Shown: positions 1 through 14,639, numbered from the stretch's first letter. The stretch: DNA of 64,000 bases from Apostichopus japonicus (GCF_037975245.1 NC_092583.1:13917764-13981763); one strand, 5' to 3'. Notes: generated by a model not told the origin, from the sequence alone. A program made the numbers and translations.

Positions 1-3000
1 AACAGAAAGAAAAAAAATGATGATGATGATGAAATAAAATAAACTACAAAATAGAAGAAAGTGTTTCATAAAGGTGTGATAGTCTCCGTTTTTTTTTTTT
101 TTTTTCCCTATAATTTTACTTGAAATAAGCAAATTAAAATTAAAGAATATGAAAATGAAATTTAAATGGTAAAGAAAATAGGGATTGAAGGAGAAAGAGA
201 GAGAAAATAAACAGAAAAGAAAAGAAAAAGAAATTATAACACGTTGAGGAGGAATGGTTTGGTAGGCTGTTTTAGCTTTATGGATGGAGTTTGATGACGC
301 TGCACGTGCCTGAAAGATTAGTTACCAACCCTTTCTCATCTTACATCTTTTATTGAATTTTCTGCACAGAAATCAAAACCGTCATGCAAGTTCAATGTCC
401 GCCACTGACTTTGAGTTCAATGGCTTCTCAGAATGGACATCATCCTACTCATGATGGAATTTTAATTTTATCTTCTAAACTTTTATATTTTATTATTATT
501 ATGATTTTTTTGTAAGATTTTTTTTTTTTTGGTATTTTTTTTTGTATGAACAAGTGGCACATGAGTAGCAATGTACTTTTCACTTGAAGTGGGTGGGTGA
601 CATTTGTGTCGCGTAAATTAGATAATCAGTCACGAATACTGGCTTCCGATGTATTTACATAGTAGGTAAATTAAGACAGCTGCTTGATTGGTGAGGGGGC
701 CGGCCAGAGGGGTAACTTTGTCCTTGACAAGGGGTTCAAGGGGAGGGTGCAAGGTTTACAAATAGGTAAAATAAGAGCTAAAAAATGTATATCTATATAT
801 ATATATATACTACTCTAAAAATTAGCTTGTAATTCAAGGAGTTGACAAACAGGATGAATGATGATGTTACATTCTCGGTTCTTTTCTGTTGATTCACAAA
901 GAGCGTTCATATTAATGCAATCCCTCAATCCATAGAAGAGCTTGATGGGGGAGGGGAGGGAGGGGGGGTGATTAGAAATCACATGGGTCTTGCGAATATA
1001 TCACATCCTAATATTATTGATTGATTTAATCGCTTACATCAGTGAAGGCTATAATGGGTTTTAATCGCTTACATCAGTGAAGGCTATAATGGGTTCATTT
1101 GAACATTGTGCCTTAAAGTTGAGTCAGTTTAAGGGATGGTTATAAAATGTATGCGAGCTCTTTTTTTTCCAAAGTTCTCTGATTTGACACATTTAGTAAG
1201 GTACTGCACTTCTCATCTACAGAGGGTTGCATTCAGTTTGTGAATCCTTGTTAATAATATTCTCTCGAATGATCACACCTGAATCTGGTAAATTAATTCT
1301 TTTAGATGTTGATACTGGTTTTGTGATTTGTGAAAAGTACAAAACTTGTAAATATGCCTCTTCTGTTTTGATGTAAAGGCACACTCGGTCAAAATATCTT
1401 GCCATACTAAAGCTTTGTGTCTCTTGAATCAAGACTCCGGCGCCTCCGTAAATCGGCCTTTTGACTCTCAACCCCCACAGCTGAGGAATTGTCTCACGGT
1501 AATGCACCGTTGAGGGCTTTTACGCCATCTAGAAGCATGCTTGGCGGTTCCACTATATCCTGTATGCTATGTAAATTTGTCTTGGATGTTAAAATGAGGT
1601 TTGTTATTGGCCCCCGGGTAGATCATGTGACTCCCTGTCAGCGAACTCTCAAAGGGCGACGCCCCAGAAGAAGAGAAAAAGAAAGTTTGATAAAATCCTT
1701 GGTACTTTTATGTGCTACTTCAGACTATCAGACATCTTTGTGACTATTTTTCATGGAAACAGTTACGTATATTATTGACACTGCACGTCCTGAGAAGAAA
1801 GTGTCGTATCGGACAATGACCTTCAGCTTGTGGCATCGAGCGGGAGTATTCTTCTTTCTCCAAAAGTAGGATTAAAGTGTTGCATTGCCAAATTGGGGTA
1901 CTAGTGATCGTTCAACCCCAGACGAGTGTCGCCCGTACTTTTCACTATTCTTGACATTTTCTACTGCTTGATGTTTGAACTTTCCTGTCCCATTCAAGAG
2001 TGTCCCTCCCTGCCAGAACGGATGCAAAGTATTAAATACTTAAACAGGTGGTGTTCTCGACAGTCAATGAGAAGACCGTTGTTCCAAGTTCCCCAAACTT
2101 CCCAAATTTCACCCCTAAACCTGTTTGATTCTGCCCACCCTTACGACCATTCCTTAGAGGTTTCTTTCTTATCTAGCCTGCAGCCCGTACCCGTCCAAAG
2201 ACCCTCTGTACTTTAGAGAGAAAAAACGTCTCCACTCTCGCAAACATGTAACGTTTTTTTTTTATTCGTCTTTCTCTCTTACATCAAAGGTAGTTGATAC
2301 CTCTTCTTGTTTTTCTTTTCCTTTCTCTTTCCTTTTTAACTTTTCATCCACTTCTTCTATTGATGAGCCAGGTTGGCTTGAAATACACCTGGAAACCCTG
2401 CTCGGTTGCCCCTAAACCCCGAGGACGGAATAATGACTGCTATTGTTGCTGACCTTCGTATTATTCTGCTTCCTTACCTATGATATTCTGACAAAGTGAC
2501 TCTCCGAGTGTATTTGAGGCCCTCTTTTCTCTTTAAATTTGAATCGTTTTCAGATTGAAAGATTGGCTTAAAGATTCTCTGTGTTGTTAAGTTCGGGTGT
2601 TCACTTCCATTCCGCAGGTTCATTGACCCTCAATCACGACCGAGCACTCTTCTCCTGTAACATTTTCTCTGATCTGTTTGTCCTTAAGCCATCATTCATT
2701 ACCTTTTCACTTCTCTTTTAAGGGAGTAATTTTCTCAAATTTTCTGCCAATCTTTGTCTAAGTATTGCACTTTTGAGTGAGGTCTTGGGTGACGATGGTC
2801 GTCCGGTCTTCTATCATTTTAATCGTAGCTGACCAGAGGTTGATAGAAAAGAGCCGGAAACGCATTTCATCTAGTTTTTGACAAATGATAATAAATTTCA
2901 GTTTAATATGGCAAGGGTGCAGTATTTTTCAAATTATCTTTCCAAATACTTCTTTTAGCCATGTCAAGATATTCTTAGACTGGATTTGGAACTACCAGTT

Positions 3001-5877
3001 TGTCGTTTCATTTGTCGGCCTAATGTATTGTTTTTTTATCGCAAGATTCTAATGATATTCTGTTGATACTTGTTTATTGTTTGTAAATAATTCCATTAGT
3101 GACCTGGTATTTTGATGGGCCTGCTGTTTGCCAACCATTTGTTGTCAGTCATATAATGAATTAGCACATACCTAGTGTTATTGTTACTTTATAAAACTAT
3201 TGGCATTGCAAGGTGGAACTGGATTTTTCTGGATAACACCCACCACACACACACAAACTTAACTATATAACAAATTGAGTTCTGCTCAAAATATATTTTA
3301 AGGACCTACTTTTAAGTCACACGGTTACTGTTTTGATTGTTCTATGCAGAATGTTGAGCTCTGTTGTTAGCCAGTATAGTTAGGAGGAGGGGGAGGGGGG
3401 AAGCATAATTTATCCCTTTTCACATAACAATATACTAGACTAAATGGATAATAGTTGCTTTACAAGGGCAAAGATATATAGCAGTGTTTGTACTTGGGAA
3501 GCATAGCATCATGTAAGATACCAAGTTTCGAGCCTTCACCAATCACTACAAATAATATAATTGACCATAACTTATTCCCTGGTATAATACTACATGGTTA
3601 TGTCCAATGGTTAATACAAGCTATGATTTCTGTTCCCATAGATTGGTTTTCAATAGAAGAAAATAAAATTAGCAATTTATATTAACCTTGAAGTATCATT
3701 TAGTCAATATTGTTATTTCAAATTAGGTATAACATCCTCCCCCCCCCCCAATCGGAGGTATCCCGCATATATTGGCCAAATTAATGATGGTACCATAATT
3801 AGTATTTTTCTTTTTTGATTGGGGTGGGGGGGGGGGTTGATTAATGAAAAAATAATTGTATATTTTGTTGTGGGTGGTTTTCTTTCATGTGTGTATGTGT
3901 GTTTTTTTAATACTTTTTAGAAGATAATGTCAACAATTGATTAATAGGTGACCTACAGTTCTTAAAAGGTGACATTTTGATAAATTCTGATTTCTTTTGT
4001 TGCATCATTACACAATATGTTGTAAATTTGCAAGTACAGTGCAATTTTTAACAAGCTTGAAGTTATTACTTTAGCATCGGTGATGAGGAAATGTGTGAAA
4101 GTCAGGCGGTGAAATAATGAATTTGAAATTTGAATCGCTTTACGCATTATTGTTTTTTTTTTTTTTCATTGCTTAGGGATTTTTATCATCGATTATTTAA
4201 AATGTGAAGACTATAAATTGCATGGCAATTTGTAATCAGTGAATAGAGTGTGACTCCCAAGTACATCACCCTAATTCTCTGTAAATCCAGTTCGAACAAA
4301 TATAACGTGGCTGTCTAGCACTTATAGACAGAGGGCGCTGTCATATTGCTCGTGGTCTATCTGTTTACGGATCTCTTTAATGATCAAAGTAGAAACACGA
4401 CCATTTGAAAGTGCCCACTAGCGTGCAAACATTGGGTAGTCAATTAGTTCAAAGTTACCACTTGGGCAGTTTGGTCAAAGAAAACAAAGAAGAGCAAAAA
4501 TGATTAAGAAAACACAAGGTAAAAGTGCTTAAAACAATACTTTTTGACTTAATATTTTGAAGATATGTTCAAAAGATCTCTTCCATAATATCAAGAAAAT
4601 TGTATGACTTTAGATCACAGTGCCATGATCTGCATGAGACTGCAGATTGTTGAGTTTCATAGAACTAGATTGGAGTGATATGACAGCAGCCTATGGTAAT
4701 TTTGCTCTATGTGGAGAGCTATAACTTTCTTTTCTTCTCAGAAATCAGACAATTTTTAGCTCATTTAACAAATGATCTCTCTCTCTCTTTTTTTTTCTTT
4801 TTTTTTTTGCTGTTTTAATATAAAAAATTCCATAATAATGTAGTTCTAAAGATTGACTTGTCAGGTTCTGTTTCAAATAATGAAGTCAAAGTCTAATGAA
4901 AGAAACAGCATTGTGAAATATTCGTTTTTTCACTTCCATGAATTTGAGAGAATTTACAAAAAGCTGCAAACTAACTACTTATTAATTAAAATATCCTGCG
5001 AACATGTATTATTAAAAATGTACTTGCATTTGGCTTTGACTGATTGACTGATTTTCTAATTTTTCATTATTTCCAAGAATATTGAGATCACTTGTGATTT
5101 AAACACTACGAGTTAGTGAAAAGAGGCGTACGTGGCTTGTATTACGATGTGTCACAGAATCGTTTTGTGTGGGAGGAGGACAAAAATAACAGTATGCATA
5201 GAAATATATATCTCATATCTCATATTGCAGCCCCACCTCAAAATTTAGCTGTCTTAGTTTGATCGAATTGTAAGGTTGTTTAGATAAAAAATGCTTTTCA
5301 AATTGATGACCTCATTTTTCCTTTTCCTGGATTTTTCATTTTGTTGTTTTTGTCTATGGAATGAAAAGGAGATATTGAATGATTCTTTTCTTGGCACAAA
5401 ATAACATTTACATTTATTCATCCCTCCCAGTACCTGTCCACTCCCCTATCATTCTCCCTCAAAAGCCTGGTTTGTAATCAGGTTTCTAACATTTAGCAAG
5501 GACAAAAATGGTTGACATTTATGATTTCCTCATGAAGAAATTACATGTCTGAACAGAGTTGGCTATTTAATTAATATTATTACATCTTGTGGTAAAGGCT
5601 ATGCCTTTATTTGTTTTATAGTATATATGCAAAATCCCAACTGATAAATGCATAGGTTTGACAAAAAGGTAAGACCCTCCCCGTTCAATCATTTACTTTG
5701 TAACCTGTTGCATACAGTAAGTCAATCCATCTCATGAAAGATGTTGTTCTCATTAAATATGACCTATGAATGTATATACCTATTTTATTTTTAATGATAT
5801 TCTTGGCATTTAAATAACCAACATAAATTTTTATGAATGTGGGGTGCTAAATCTGGAATTCTCCCCTGCATCACCAG
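1..5877. other. 5' flank or intron, no gene recognised
   Basis: A less AT-rich block at about 1480-2660 has short open frames on both strands with no recognisable family. It could be promoter, 5' UTR or conserved non-coding DNA. A minus-strand frame of 96 codons at 1217-1507 is also unrecognised. The rest is AT-rich with G/C homopolymers (for example C11 at 3739-3749), a TA run near 795-810, and one 35-bp tandem duplication listed separately. Confidence 0.5.
1027..1096. repeat. 35-bp tandem duplication, two copies
   Basis: The unit starting taatcgcttacatcagtgaa occurs twice in direct succession (1027 and 1062) with no difference except at the last base. This indicates a recent duplication. 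Confidence 0.9.
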
Positions 5878-5943
5878 GTTCTTACTGGCAAAGTTATTCC
5901 GGCCTGCAACCCATGTCAGCTGGCCAAGAAGGGTCCAAACAAG
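5878..5943 (+). CDS. Candidate small upstream coding exon, possibly receptor A/B region
   Basis: This 66-bp segment is noticeably less AT-rich than its surroundings. It is bounded by a convincing acceptor (ttctcccctgcatcaccag) and donor (AACAAG/gtatgag). Starting after two bases, it reads SYWQSYSGLQPMS, then AGQEGSKQ, and leaves a single G. That G plus the AT opening the exon at 51883 makes an aspartate codon, so the phase fits a direct splice onto the finger-1 exon. A polar, Gly/Ser/Gln-rich stretch suits a receptor A/B region, which is poorly conserved. All three frames are open, so the frame is not proven. The intervening 46 kb could hold further exons, or this exon could belong to another transcript. 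No start codon is visible. Confidence 0.42.
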
Positions 5944-7395
5944 GTATGAGCAAATATCAAACCCAATAATTCAATTAAACGCAACTCCATACATTGTACA
6001 CATTAACAAATAAAATCAAATGGAATTAGCCATTTCCATTCATTTGCACCCATTTTTCACAACGCTTTGTATTATATTACTTCATCTGGCATTTCATTCT
6101 GTTTCAGTAGGCCTATATTCACAACAATATTAATGATAGGCATTGTATTATAATAAAGTTAGCAATCTGCTAGGCTTCCTTCAGAATTGGTCATTGAAAT
6201 CTTGCTAAATTATGTTGTGAACATCAGTTTATATGGGGTAGTTTAGGGCATTAAAGTATCATGTTAGCTGGGGGTGGGAGAGGTGCTGACAGGGGGGGGG
6301 GGAAAAAGTTGCATTTTGTGTGAGGGGATTCACCAAATCTTGTATTGATTTGAAGGCATGATGTGTGGTACAGTTTTTAATGGACTTGCCATATCAGCAA
6401 AAAAACACAAAAATGATTGAATCCTTTGGTTACTAGAATAAGAATTGAATGAGAAATAAATGTTTGGAAATGTATAGTTGTTTTATCTTTGTGAATAGGA
6501 TGGAGTGTTATGTATGAGGTTGTATGACAGTATGTTCATATCCCCAGTGTCCACTCCAAAAAACAGCTCCTTGAATTCTAAACAGTAACCCACAAATCAT
6601 GAACTTCTTGGGGCTTGTGGGGAAAGGGGTGGGGTGAAGGGACAAAATTGGGGGGGTGGATGGGTGGAATGGAAATAGCACTGGAAGAATATCACAAGGA
6701 TGATGTTCCACAATACTCTACATTGACTATCTTGTAAGCCCTAAGCTTTATATATAGTTTCATGATATATAATTTCACAACCATTTACGTGTTTTCTGTC
6801 TTCCAAAGTGATTTATTTTACTTGATTCTGAGTAAAATTAAGCTAATCTGTGCTTTCATGCAGGCTTTGTACCAGTGCTATGAACCCATGTTAAAGTTTA
6901 ATACATTATCATGTCCGTCATAGTTGCATGTACAGTAAGTATGTACAGCTGAAAAAAATGTTGGCCCTGTTGATTATAATTAACATGCCGGTAAAGATAC
7001 CAAAAAATTGGGATATGGTCACTCAGCTTTCATCTGGAAACTTTGCAATAGCGCTTTGGTTATTTCAAACAGCCTTAAAGTCATCAAGCCTTGGTGAAAT
7101 TATAGCCATATATGTTAGAATTTACTTAATTCAGTACTTGAGCTTGTAATGACAGAAGTCTGTCTGTATATATTTTTTACATCAGCTTATTTTATTTACA
7201 TCTTCATGCCGTTTGAACTAGATATCTTATCTTCAGGCTAAATTTGTAATTCTTGCAAAATGCTTCAGCATATTATCAACTTTAATTTTACTTTTACATT
7301 TAGTTAAGAAAAAGAGAAACAAATTTGCCAGAAAGTCAGGTGTGAAAATCGTGGCCCTGTTGTTCATAACTTCAAGCGAAGTAAGCCTATCTCCA

Positions 7396-7520
7396 GTATA
7401 TATATATAGATATATACATATATATATGTATATATATATGTATTTATATAGATATATAGAAATATATAGATATATATATATATATATAGATATATATATA
7501 TAGATATAAATAGATAGATA
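7396..7520. repeat. (gata/tata)n microsatellite
   Basis: This is an interrupted TA/GATA run. Open frames across it translate to isoleucine-tyrosine polymers and are not genes. It is followed at 7540-7830 by a less AT-rich unique block with no recognised content. Confidence 0.9.
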
Positions 7521-9307
7521 TTGTCAAAAGGAGGCCTGTAGAATATTTTTTCCTCCCTCCTCATCATCTTCTCTGTTCCAAGTTGAAGAAACTTGAAGAG
7601 CCTGCCCGATCGTGCTCTTTGCCTTGATTCGATTTCATCGTATCCGACGAGCAGTAGCACAGCTGACTATCCGTGTTTTTTTGCACTCAGTTTAGAAGGT
7701 CTCACAGCCGTATCAGCAGGCGCCATCGGTATTGAATCAATTTGTGGCGACCACGGTCAAGTTTGAAACACCCAATTGTCCAATTGCCGTCAACACATTC
7801 TGCAAGCACTGCAGGATGCATTGAATTGGCTTCAAGGCCATTATTTTGTTGTGTTTCTTTTCAAATGGTCAGGAGTGATAATAATGTGCAAACCTTTCAA
7901 GGGAATAGCTGACCATCCAATCAGCTGTTTCTAGTCTCTCCATCCCCCCCCCTACAGGTCCTCAGGGGGCTGCTCTAGTGGCCTTGGACTTGACTATCGG
8001 TCAAGGCTTCAATAAATTCCATAAATAATCTAAAGGTAGCCTATGGTCATATGTTATTACTTGCAGTTGGGTTGGTCTATCTTTTCTGTAGTTATTTTCT
8101 GGTAGTCACATGCCCAGGTATAGTGTTAAGTACTGTTGTTGAGTATTAAGTGTGTGATGTATGCATAGTCACTCGTGAGATAGCTTCCACTACTTAACCA
8201 CTTTACGTGCATCTATATAACTCATTATTTCTTTATTTTTAAAATAACAAGATTATCATTTAAAATATAAAATTTCTTCACATGTACAAACTTTCACATG
8301 AAACAATTTTTTTCTATCATATGGATCATAGCTCAGGTTATTTAAACTGAGTCATGGTTTTGTCGCTGATTAATTGTAAATACTGCCCTCCCTTCCTTCT
8401 ACACACTGTTCATACACACTTCTTCGGCTAAGAAATATAATAACGGTTCCCTATTTAGTCATTGCCTTGGTCTCTACATCATGATGGTTCGTAACTCTGA
8501 CGCTCTTGCATTACAATTTAATACAGTGTTGACTCAAAACATATCACCTGGAAATCCAATATTTGCTGGCAATAAAACTATACAGATTAAAAAAACAAAC
8601 ACACACACAGAGAAAAGCAAAGACAAGACAAGCAAAAGAAGAAAAAACAAGGTTACTTAGAGGTCAATAAAAAAATTTGGATGAATTTGCACATCATTTT
8701 GAGATTAAAGATATGACAGACTTGATCATTCTTTTAATTGCCAGCTTAAAGTTCAATCATTCCACTTTTCTTAATTTTTTAATTAAGCAATCTACTGAGT
8801 AATAAATATACTAAGACCTGTCAGATCCAGTTATGAGCATTCATAAAATCATTAAGTCATATAAACTTTTTTGTGTGCGTGTTGATTAAAAAAGGCAAAA
8901 ATATGATATAATAAAAATGTTGAATTTCATCCATATATATCACTCTGCATGAATGTCTATTCATCTAAAGAAATGCACTAACTGAGGTTTAGTGATTGTA
9001 AACAGAGAGAGGGGGTATTTGGTTTTCAAAAATGAAAAACAGGTATGCGCCTAATATTTATGCCCTGTAGAGAACTCTGTAGATGCGAAAGCCTAATCTT
9101 AATCTGGTTTACCGATAATATATAATCCACTGCAACACAGAATGATTCATATAACACCCTTCAAGTTTTAATCAACTCGAATGACAAAATCTGATATTAG
9201 TCGCCAACGTACCAGACCCGGAGATATATAGTTTAATTTTCCTACAATCTTTACGTATTTTACTTTATACAACTGACACATTTCAAAAGACCAAAATATT
9301 GTGGTAA

Positions 9308-9350
9308 GCAAGCACACACACACACAGACAGACAGACAGACACATACATA
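9308..9350. repeat. (CA)n and (CAGA)n microsatellite
   Basis: A CA run passes into CAGA and CATA units. Confidence 0.9.
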
Positions 9351-9369
9351 CACATGTATTTAAGGTTCA

Positions 9370-9665
9370 GTTTTTAACCAGACAGTTTTTCAAAAATTCG
9401 GGCTAATAACATTGTAACACTCAAGAGCTCCAGTGGACACGAGCTCGATACGTCAAAAGTGACACATCCTAATCTCGGCAGGATGGGCTGTGAATAATTC
9501 ATAGTCATGTAAATGAGCTGTCTCACAAACGAGGTTGCCGACCTTGAAAGCGTTTCTAGCTTTCTGACTCCCTCATGCTTCATGTGAATATACTTCATGT
9601 CAGCTCCCCGACGCGGCGGTCGTCTTCGTTGCTGTCCTTTATTGGAGTGGCCCACCACATAAGTG
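9370..9665. other. Less AT-rich block, possible conserved non-coding element
   Basis: The block is of mixed composition with few homopolymers, standing out from the AT-rich surroundings. A 94-codon minus-strand frame covers it but resembles no family. It could be a regulatory element or an unrecognised exon; comparison with related genomes would be needed to tell. Confidence 0.25.
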
Positions 9666-11639
9666 TCAGTCCTACGCTGTCAATCATACAAAATGCTAAT
9701 TGCCTCTCATGTAGCTATTTCAGGGGGCCCCTATGATTTGGACGAGTCTTCTTTTTTTCTCTCTCCCTTTTCCCGTAAATTTTCGCTCCGTTTAAGGTGT
9801 CTCCAGATGGTGGTATTTGGAACTGTGCTGCTTAGATAAGTGAAGAGCATACCCTCTCTGAGAGTAAGATGAAGGTGTAGATACTACTGGCTGGAGAAAT
9901 TGAGATGATGATGATATATAATAACTCATAGAAGCAGAAGAAGAAGAAGAAGAAGATGATGATGTATGGCTTCTTATTTTTAGCTTGTTCTAGAAAGCAT
10001 CCGACAAGATCTCTTTGACTTGGGTGACTGCCCAGTTCTACATACCTAAGCTTGTTTTGCTCTAACCGTACATTATGTAATACGCACTAAGAGACAGATC
10101 CACAATCCTTCATATTATGAGGATAGAAATTGTTCTGGGGGGGGTGGAGGGAAGGAGGGAGGAGGGAGGGGAAAATATATTTAACAAGAGACAGAACAGG
10201 GAGGAAGGGTGGGGGGAGTTGTATGGGAGATGGGAAAATTGTGCCAGGTCAGAGGGAGATACAGATGAAGGAGTAAAGGGATGATTGTAGTAGAGGAGGT
10301 GGGAATATTTGGCACAACAAAAATAAAATTACCAAATATTTTTAGGGTTGGAGAGAATTATACTGATTTTAATGGACATGGGCTGTGCGAAAGTGCTAGT
10401 GCAAAATGTACTTAAGATAGAATGTATGTCCCCTTCTACCTACCCCCCCCCCCACAATTTTTTTTTTATTAAAATATGCTACCAAAGTGGCTTTATTTTC
10501 GATCAAGTTTAAGTTTAAGGAATAGATATTAATGTTACAGATATCAATGTTGGCAATAACAGAATAGAAAGGATGTATTCCCATACCTATCCCACAATAC
10601 CCTCTTCTCCTCTTTCTGATTCGTTAGGTAGACATGTCCTAATCCTGTCCTAATCCTCTCTAATTACAGGAAAACTGCTATAAGAAGATGATGGAAGGGA
10701 TGTTCCCATTCCCTTTTCCCGTTCTCCTTGCTGTTTCTAACTCATCCTTTAAGTATCTTAAGTAGATATGTTCCTCCTCAGGCACCTATCGCAGCACCCC
10801 AAGAATTCCAATCCCTTCCATGCACTCATACCCATCCCCGCCCTCTCCTCACCCCATTGGGTTTTTTTTTGCTTAAACATGCATATATATATATATATAG
10901 ACAACTTCTGTTAAGTAGGTTCTTGCTATACATTGCAACAGTTTCATTGCATCATGCAAAAGGTGACTGAAGATAATGATTATTATTTTCATAATGACTT
11001 GTCACATTATTAACAATAAGAATAGCTTGAATGCTCTTAATATCCACTGATACTACATTATTATCTATTGGGTGTTTCAGCTGTACAAGAAAGCTATTTT
11101 TTTGCTTTCTTTTTTTCTCCCCCTTCACCTTGCAAGTGACTTTTGAAAAGTTCCTAAAAAACATAGTTATTCAACAAATGATGATATGCCCTGGAAGCTT
11201 TTTCTTTCCACTAGCATGAATGTTATAAGCGATATTGTTGTAATGAATAGTTGTGATAGTATGATATCTTTATTTATTATTCCTGTTTTGTAAAAATCAA
11301 ACCTAGATATGAGTGAGAAGGTCTAAATTAGGAAGAAAGCAAGCTGGTCTATCTGTTTATATATCCTGTATGCTTGGTGCTTAATACTTAACTCCTAAAA
11401 TGATTAAACTGTAAACAAAAACAAATTCAAAGGAAGTTCATCGGGCGGGGATAAGGGTTTTGTTCGTGTATGTTTGTGATAATATATTTTCTGTAATTAA
11501 CCTTTTTCCCCCCTTGTTTTTTTTTGGGGGGGGGAAGCTTGACCCTTATTCAAGTCAATACAAATTCTTAAGTAGTCTAATTTGCCATCAATGAAAATTT
11601 CACACTGTGTTCACAAGTCTACACAAGTTCATACTGAAT

Positions 11640-11880
11640 TGTACTGGGCCCGAGAGCCGCTTGAACATAATTAGACATTTAATTGAGACGTGAATATTAA
11701 TTGGCTCTCTGGTCAAGAACTTTGAGTAATTTATGTGGTTCAGGAGGTTGTTGGCAAAGACAAGGGACACTGCGGGTGAACAGTCATATCATTCATTAGC
11801 TCGTACAGCAACTGTCCATGATGTGTGTATGTGATCATGACGGTTGGATGTTTGCATAAGTTGCTTGGTTCAAGGTCAGC
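11640..11880. promoter_or_regulatory. Candidate conserved regulatory block
   Basis: This unique block contains repeated homeodomain-type cores (taattagac, tttaattgag, tattaattgg) and an extended nuclear-receptor half-site TTCAAGGTCA (11869-11878), the kind recognised by NR5A and ERR monomers. Such a mix is typical of enhancers in developmental gene introns. Function is inferred only from motif content. Confidence 0.25.
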
Positions 11881-12603
11881 CACGTAGTGCCCTACAAAGC
11901 TGCAAGCGAGGACGTTGAACTTGAAGAGGGTTTTCAGTCCATATTCCTACCGAGAACCAGTTATTTAATATCTACAGGTAATGAGCTGGAAACTAGAGCT
12001 CTCTTGGCACTCAGACAAATTTGGAAGGAAGAAAAAGACATACACACACACACACACGCACAATCAAAAAGAAAAGAGAACAAATAAAAGGGGGAAAAGA
12101 AAATGTTTTGAAAGACTTCTGTTTGAGTTTCCTAGGAATCCTTGAGGCATTGTGCGTAATTATTGAATCCATTCACCATGCTATTACTTTGCCTTGGTTC
12201 CCATATATTTGCTGTTTACCACAATGTCCAAAAAGAGAATGGTGTTGCCCATGCATAAAGCGCAATTCAAACAGTTTAAATTAATCAATGTCTGTCTGTT
12301 CTTCTTTGGCAAAGTACACATTATCTATTCAAACAGCTGATGCTTGATTGTAAAGAAAAAAAAAGAAAGAAGAAAAGTACCACTGGGTTGACTTCCTTTT
12401 ACCAAAAAGAATAAAAAAAAATAAAAAAATAGGTGTCACCCTACTTGCACTATTTACTGACTAATGAAGTAGGTCGTTAACAGGCAGAGTTGAAAACTTT
12501 TGCATGTATATATGTATATATGGCCTTGAATGGACGAGAGTGCAAATAACTGATAAATGTTACGGAGGATATACGGTGTATAGAGATCATCTTTCTCCTG
12601 TTA

Positions 12604-12662
12604 CATATATATTTATATATATATATATTTATATATATATATATATATCTATATATATATAT
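12604..12662. repeat. (TA)n microsatellite
   Basis: This is an interrupted TA repeat. The overlapping frame is an IY polymer, not a gene. Confidence 0.9.
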
Positions 12663-14474
12663 TTTTTTTATCTTGTGTATAAACTTCTTTCCTTACAGTA
12701 AAATCTTTTTTTTTGCCAGACATACTTTTGTTCTAATTGATCATACACAGTGTATATACACATATACATTATTCATTAATTATTGTCGGGTATCATTTCA
12801 GGCATTGAAAAAAGGTCGGAAGAGAAAAAAGAAAAAAAGAACGACAAACATTATTTACGAATAATCTGCATTGTTATTAGTAGTAACTGAAATAATTTGA
12901 GAGTCATGAATAAACATTATTGACAAACCTATTCAGTTATATCACTGTTTTTTTGCAGTGACATGTGAAAATAGTGAAACTAAATATAGCGATTACAAGA
13001 ATATGTTATACGTGAAGGAAATAACAAAGAGAGTATTCTGGGCGTGGCAATGAATTAGCTCACTTCCTTGGAAAAGAACAGTATGTGTATAATTAATATG
13101 AAGTAATATCCTAAGTTATTGAGAATGATGATAATGCAAAAGAAATTAATGGACAAACTAAAGGGAGAATGGACATTTTTGCTATGTGAGAGAAAACCTT
13201 CCTCCAATAAAGTATACAAAATCCCCCCTCCCCTACCCCCTTCCCCTCATATCCCACCTGATCACTGACAGATATAATATTACATTGCATTATATTATAT
13301 ATGAGATTTGTAGTAACAATAATTTGAAGATTATCTTTAGTTGTTGTTGAGATTTTCATGGTAACATATCTACTTCAACTATATGTTTTGTGTTTCACTT
13401 ATCAAGTATTCTTAGTGGTGGCTTTTGTAGGGCTTGCAAGATTAATACAATTCCCATCTCTCTTCCCAGACCCTACATTCTTGTCTCCCCCTCCCCCTCC
13501 TCTCCTTCCTGTCAGTCCAATGCAAAAATAAAGGTTAAATCTCTTGCGTGATCATTCTATCCCTATATATGCTTTATTTGCAGTAAAGATTTTATACTGA
13601 CTGAATACTGATAAAGCCTGCAGACTTGGTTGGTATACTGTTAAGGAAGCAACCATATTAAATGTGCAAATTACATGCTATGAACATCAAAAACAAAAAG
13701 TCCCCTTGAAAACTTCTTGTCTCTCACCTGTCATAGTTTAAATCTGTTGTTGTCCTTTGACACAATTTACCCCCTCTGCGTCGCCCCATTAAGTAGTTTT
13801 AAGTCATTTCAAAAAGTTTTGATCATGTCGGTGTGCACTGTTCTCTGCATAAACTAAAACAGTTAAGTAGCCTGGTCATTGATTTTAACCCCATTGCTGC
13901 CTCTTTTGCTGTTTTTGTTTTTATTCTCGGTCTTTCCCTATTCGAGGGGATATCTTTTCCGTCACGCTTATTTTAGTGATCCTACAGGTACGCACAGACC
14001 TTTTCTATATATATATCGCTGACTATGATCGCGGCGGGATGACAAAGTAGGTCAAGCTCTTACTAGGTCGAGTTCAAATGGCATTTTCCTGTCATAACCC
14101 TGAATATCTATGGAGATCAAAGCTTTATATTGCCAGGCTCCCCATCCCAGCGGATCCTCATCAGAGAAAAATCGGGAGGAAATTTTGCAGTCGTCATGGC
14201 AACTCATATGATGCTCTTTGTAACTGTTTCCATGTTTATCTTGTTTAATTTGCATCCATTTAAAGGACAAGGTGATTGAAGGAGGTTAAATGCACGTAAG
14301 TTGAAGCATGAACCGCGATACAGAGGAGCTCCTTTAGAATAACAACTGTACGGTGGTGACATCCTTCCGGCAAAGCTGCACGAGAAAGTAGGATGCATGG
14401 TAACAAACGATTTCGATGTCAATAGTCAATGATTAAATGTAGTCTGGTCTGGCGAACTGCAAAAAGTAGCGGAC

Positions 14475-14636
<162 letters not shown>

Positions 14637-14639
14637 GCG

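Noticed and set aside
1217-1507. 96-codon minus frame that looks protein-like
   Set aside because: No recognised motif or neighbouring exon; kept only as a remark for the 5' flank.
6863-6931. Possible exon between tttcatgcag and a perfect gtaagt donor
   Set aside because: Every reading frame contains a stop codon before the donor, so it cannot be an internal coding exon.
7364-7660. 98-codon minus frame
   Set aside because: Half is translated GATA/TATA repeat. The remaining part resembles no family and has no supporting splice or start context.
7690-7731. Possible exon after a T-rich acceptor at 7689
   Set aside because: The donor gtattg is weak and no frame gives recognisable protein.
14044-14054. 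Single match to the ROR/Rev-erb response element (aaagtaggtca)
   Set aside because: The degenerate consensus is expected about once by chance on both strands of 64 kb.
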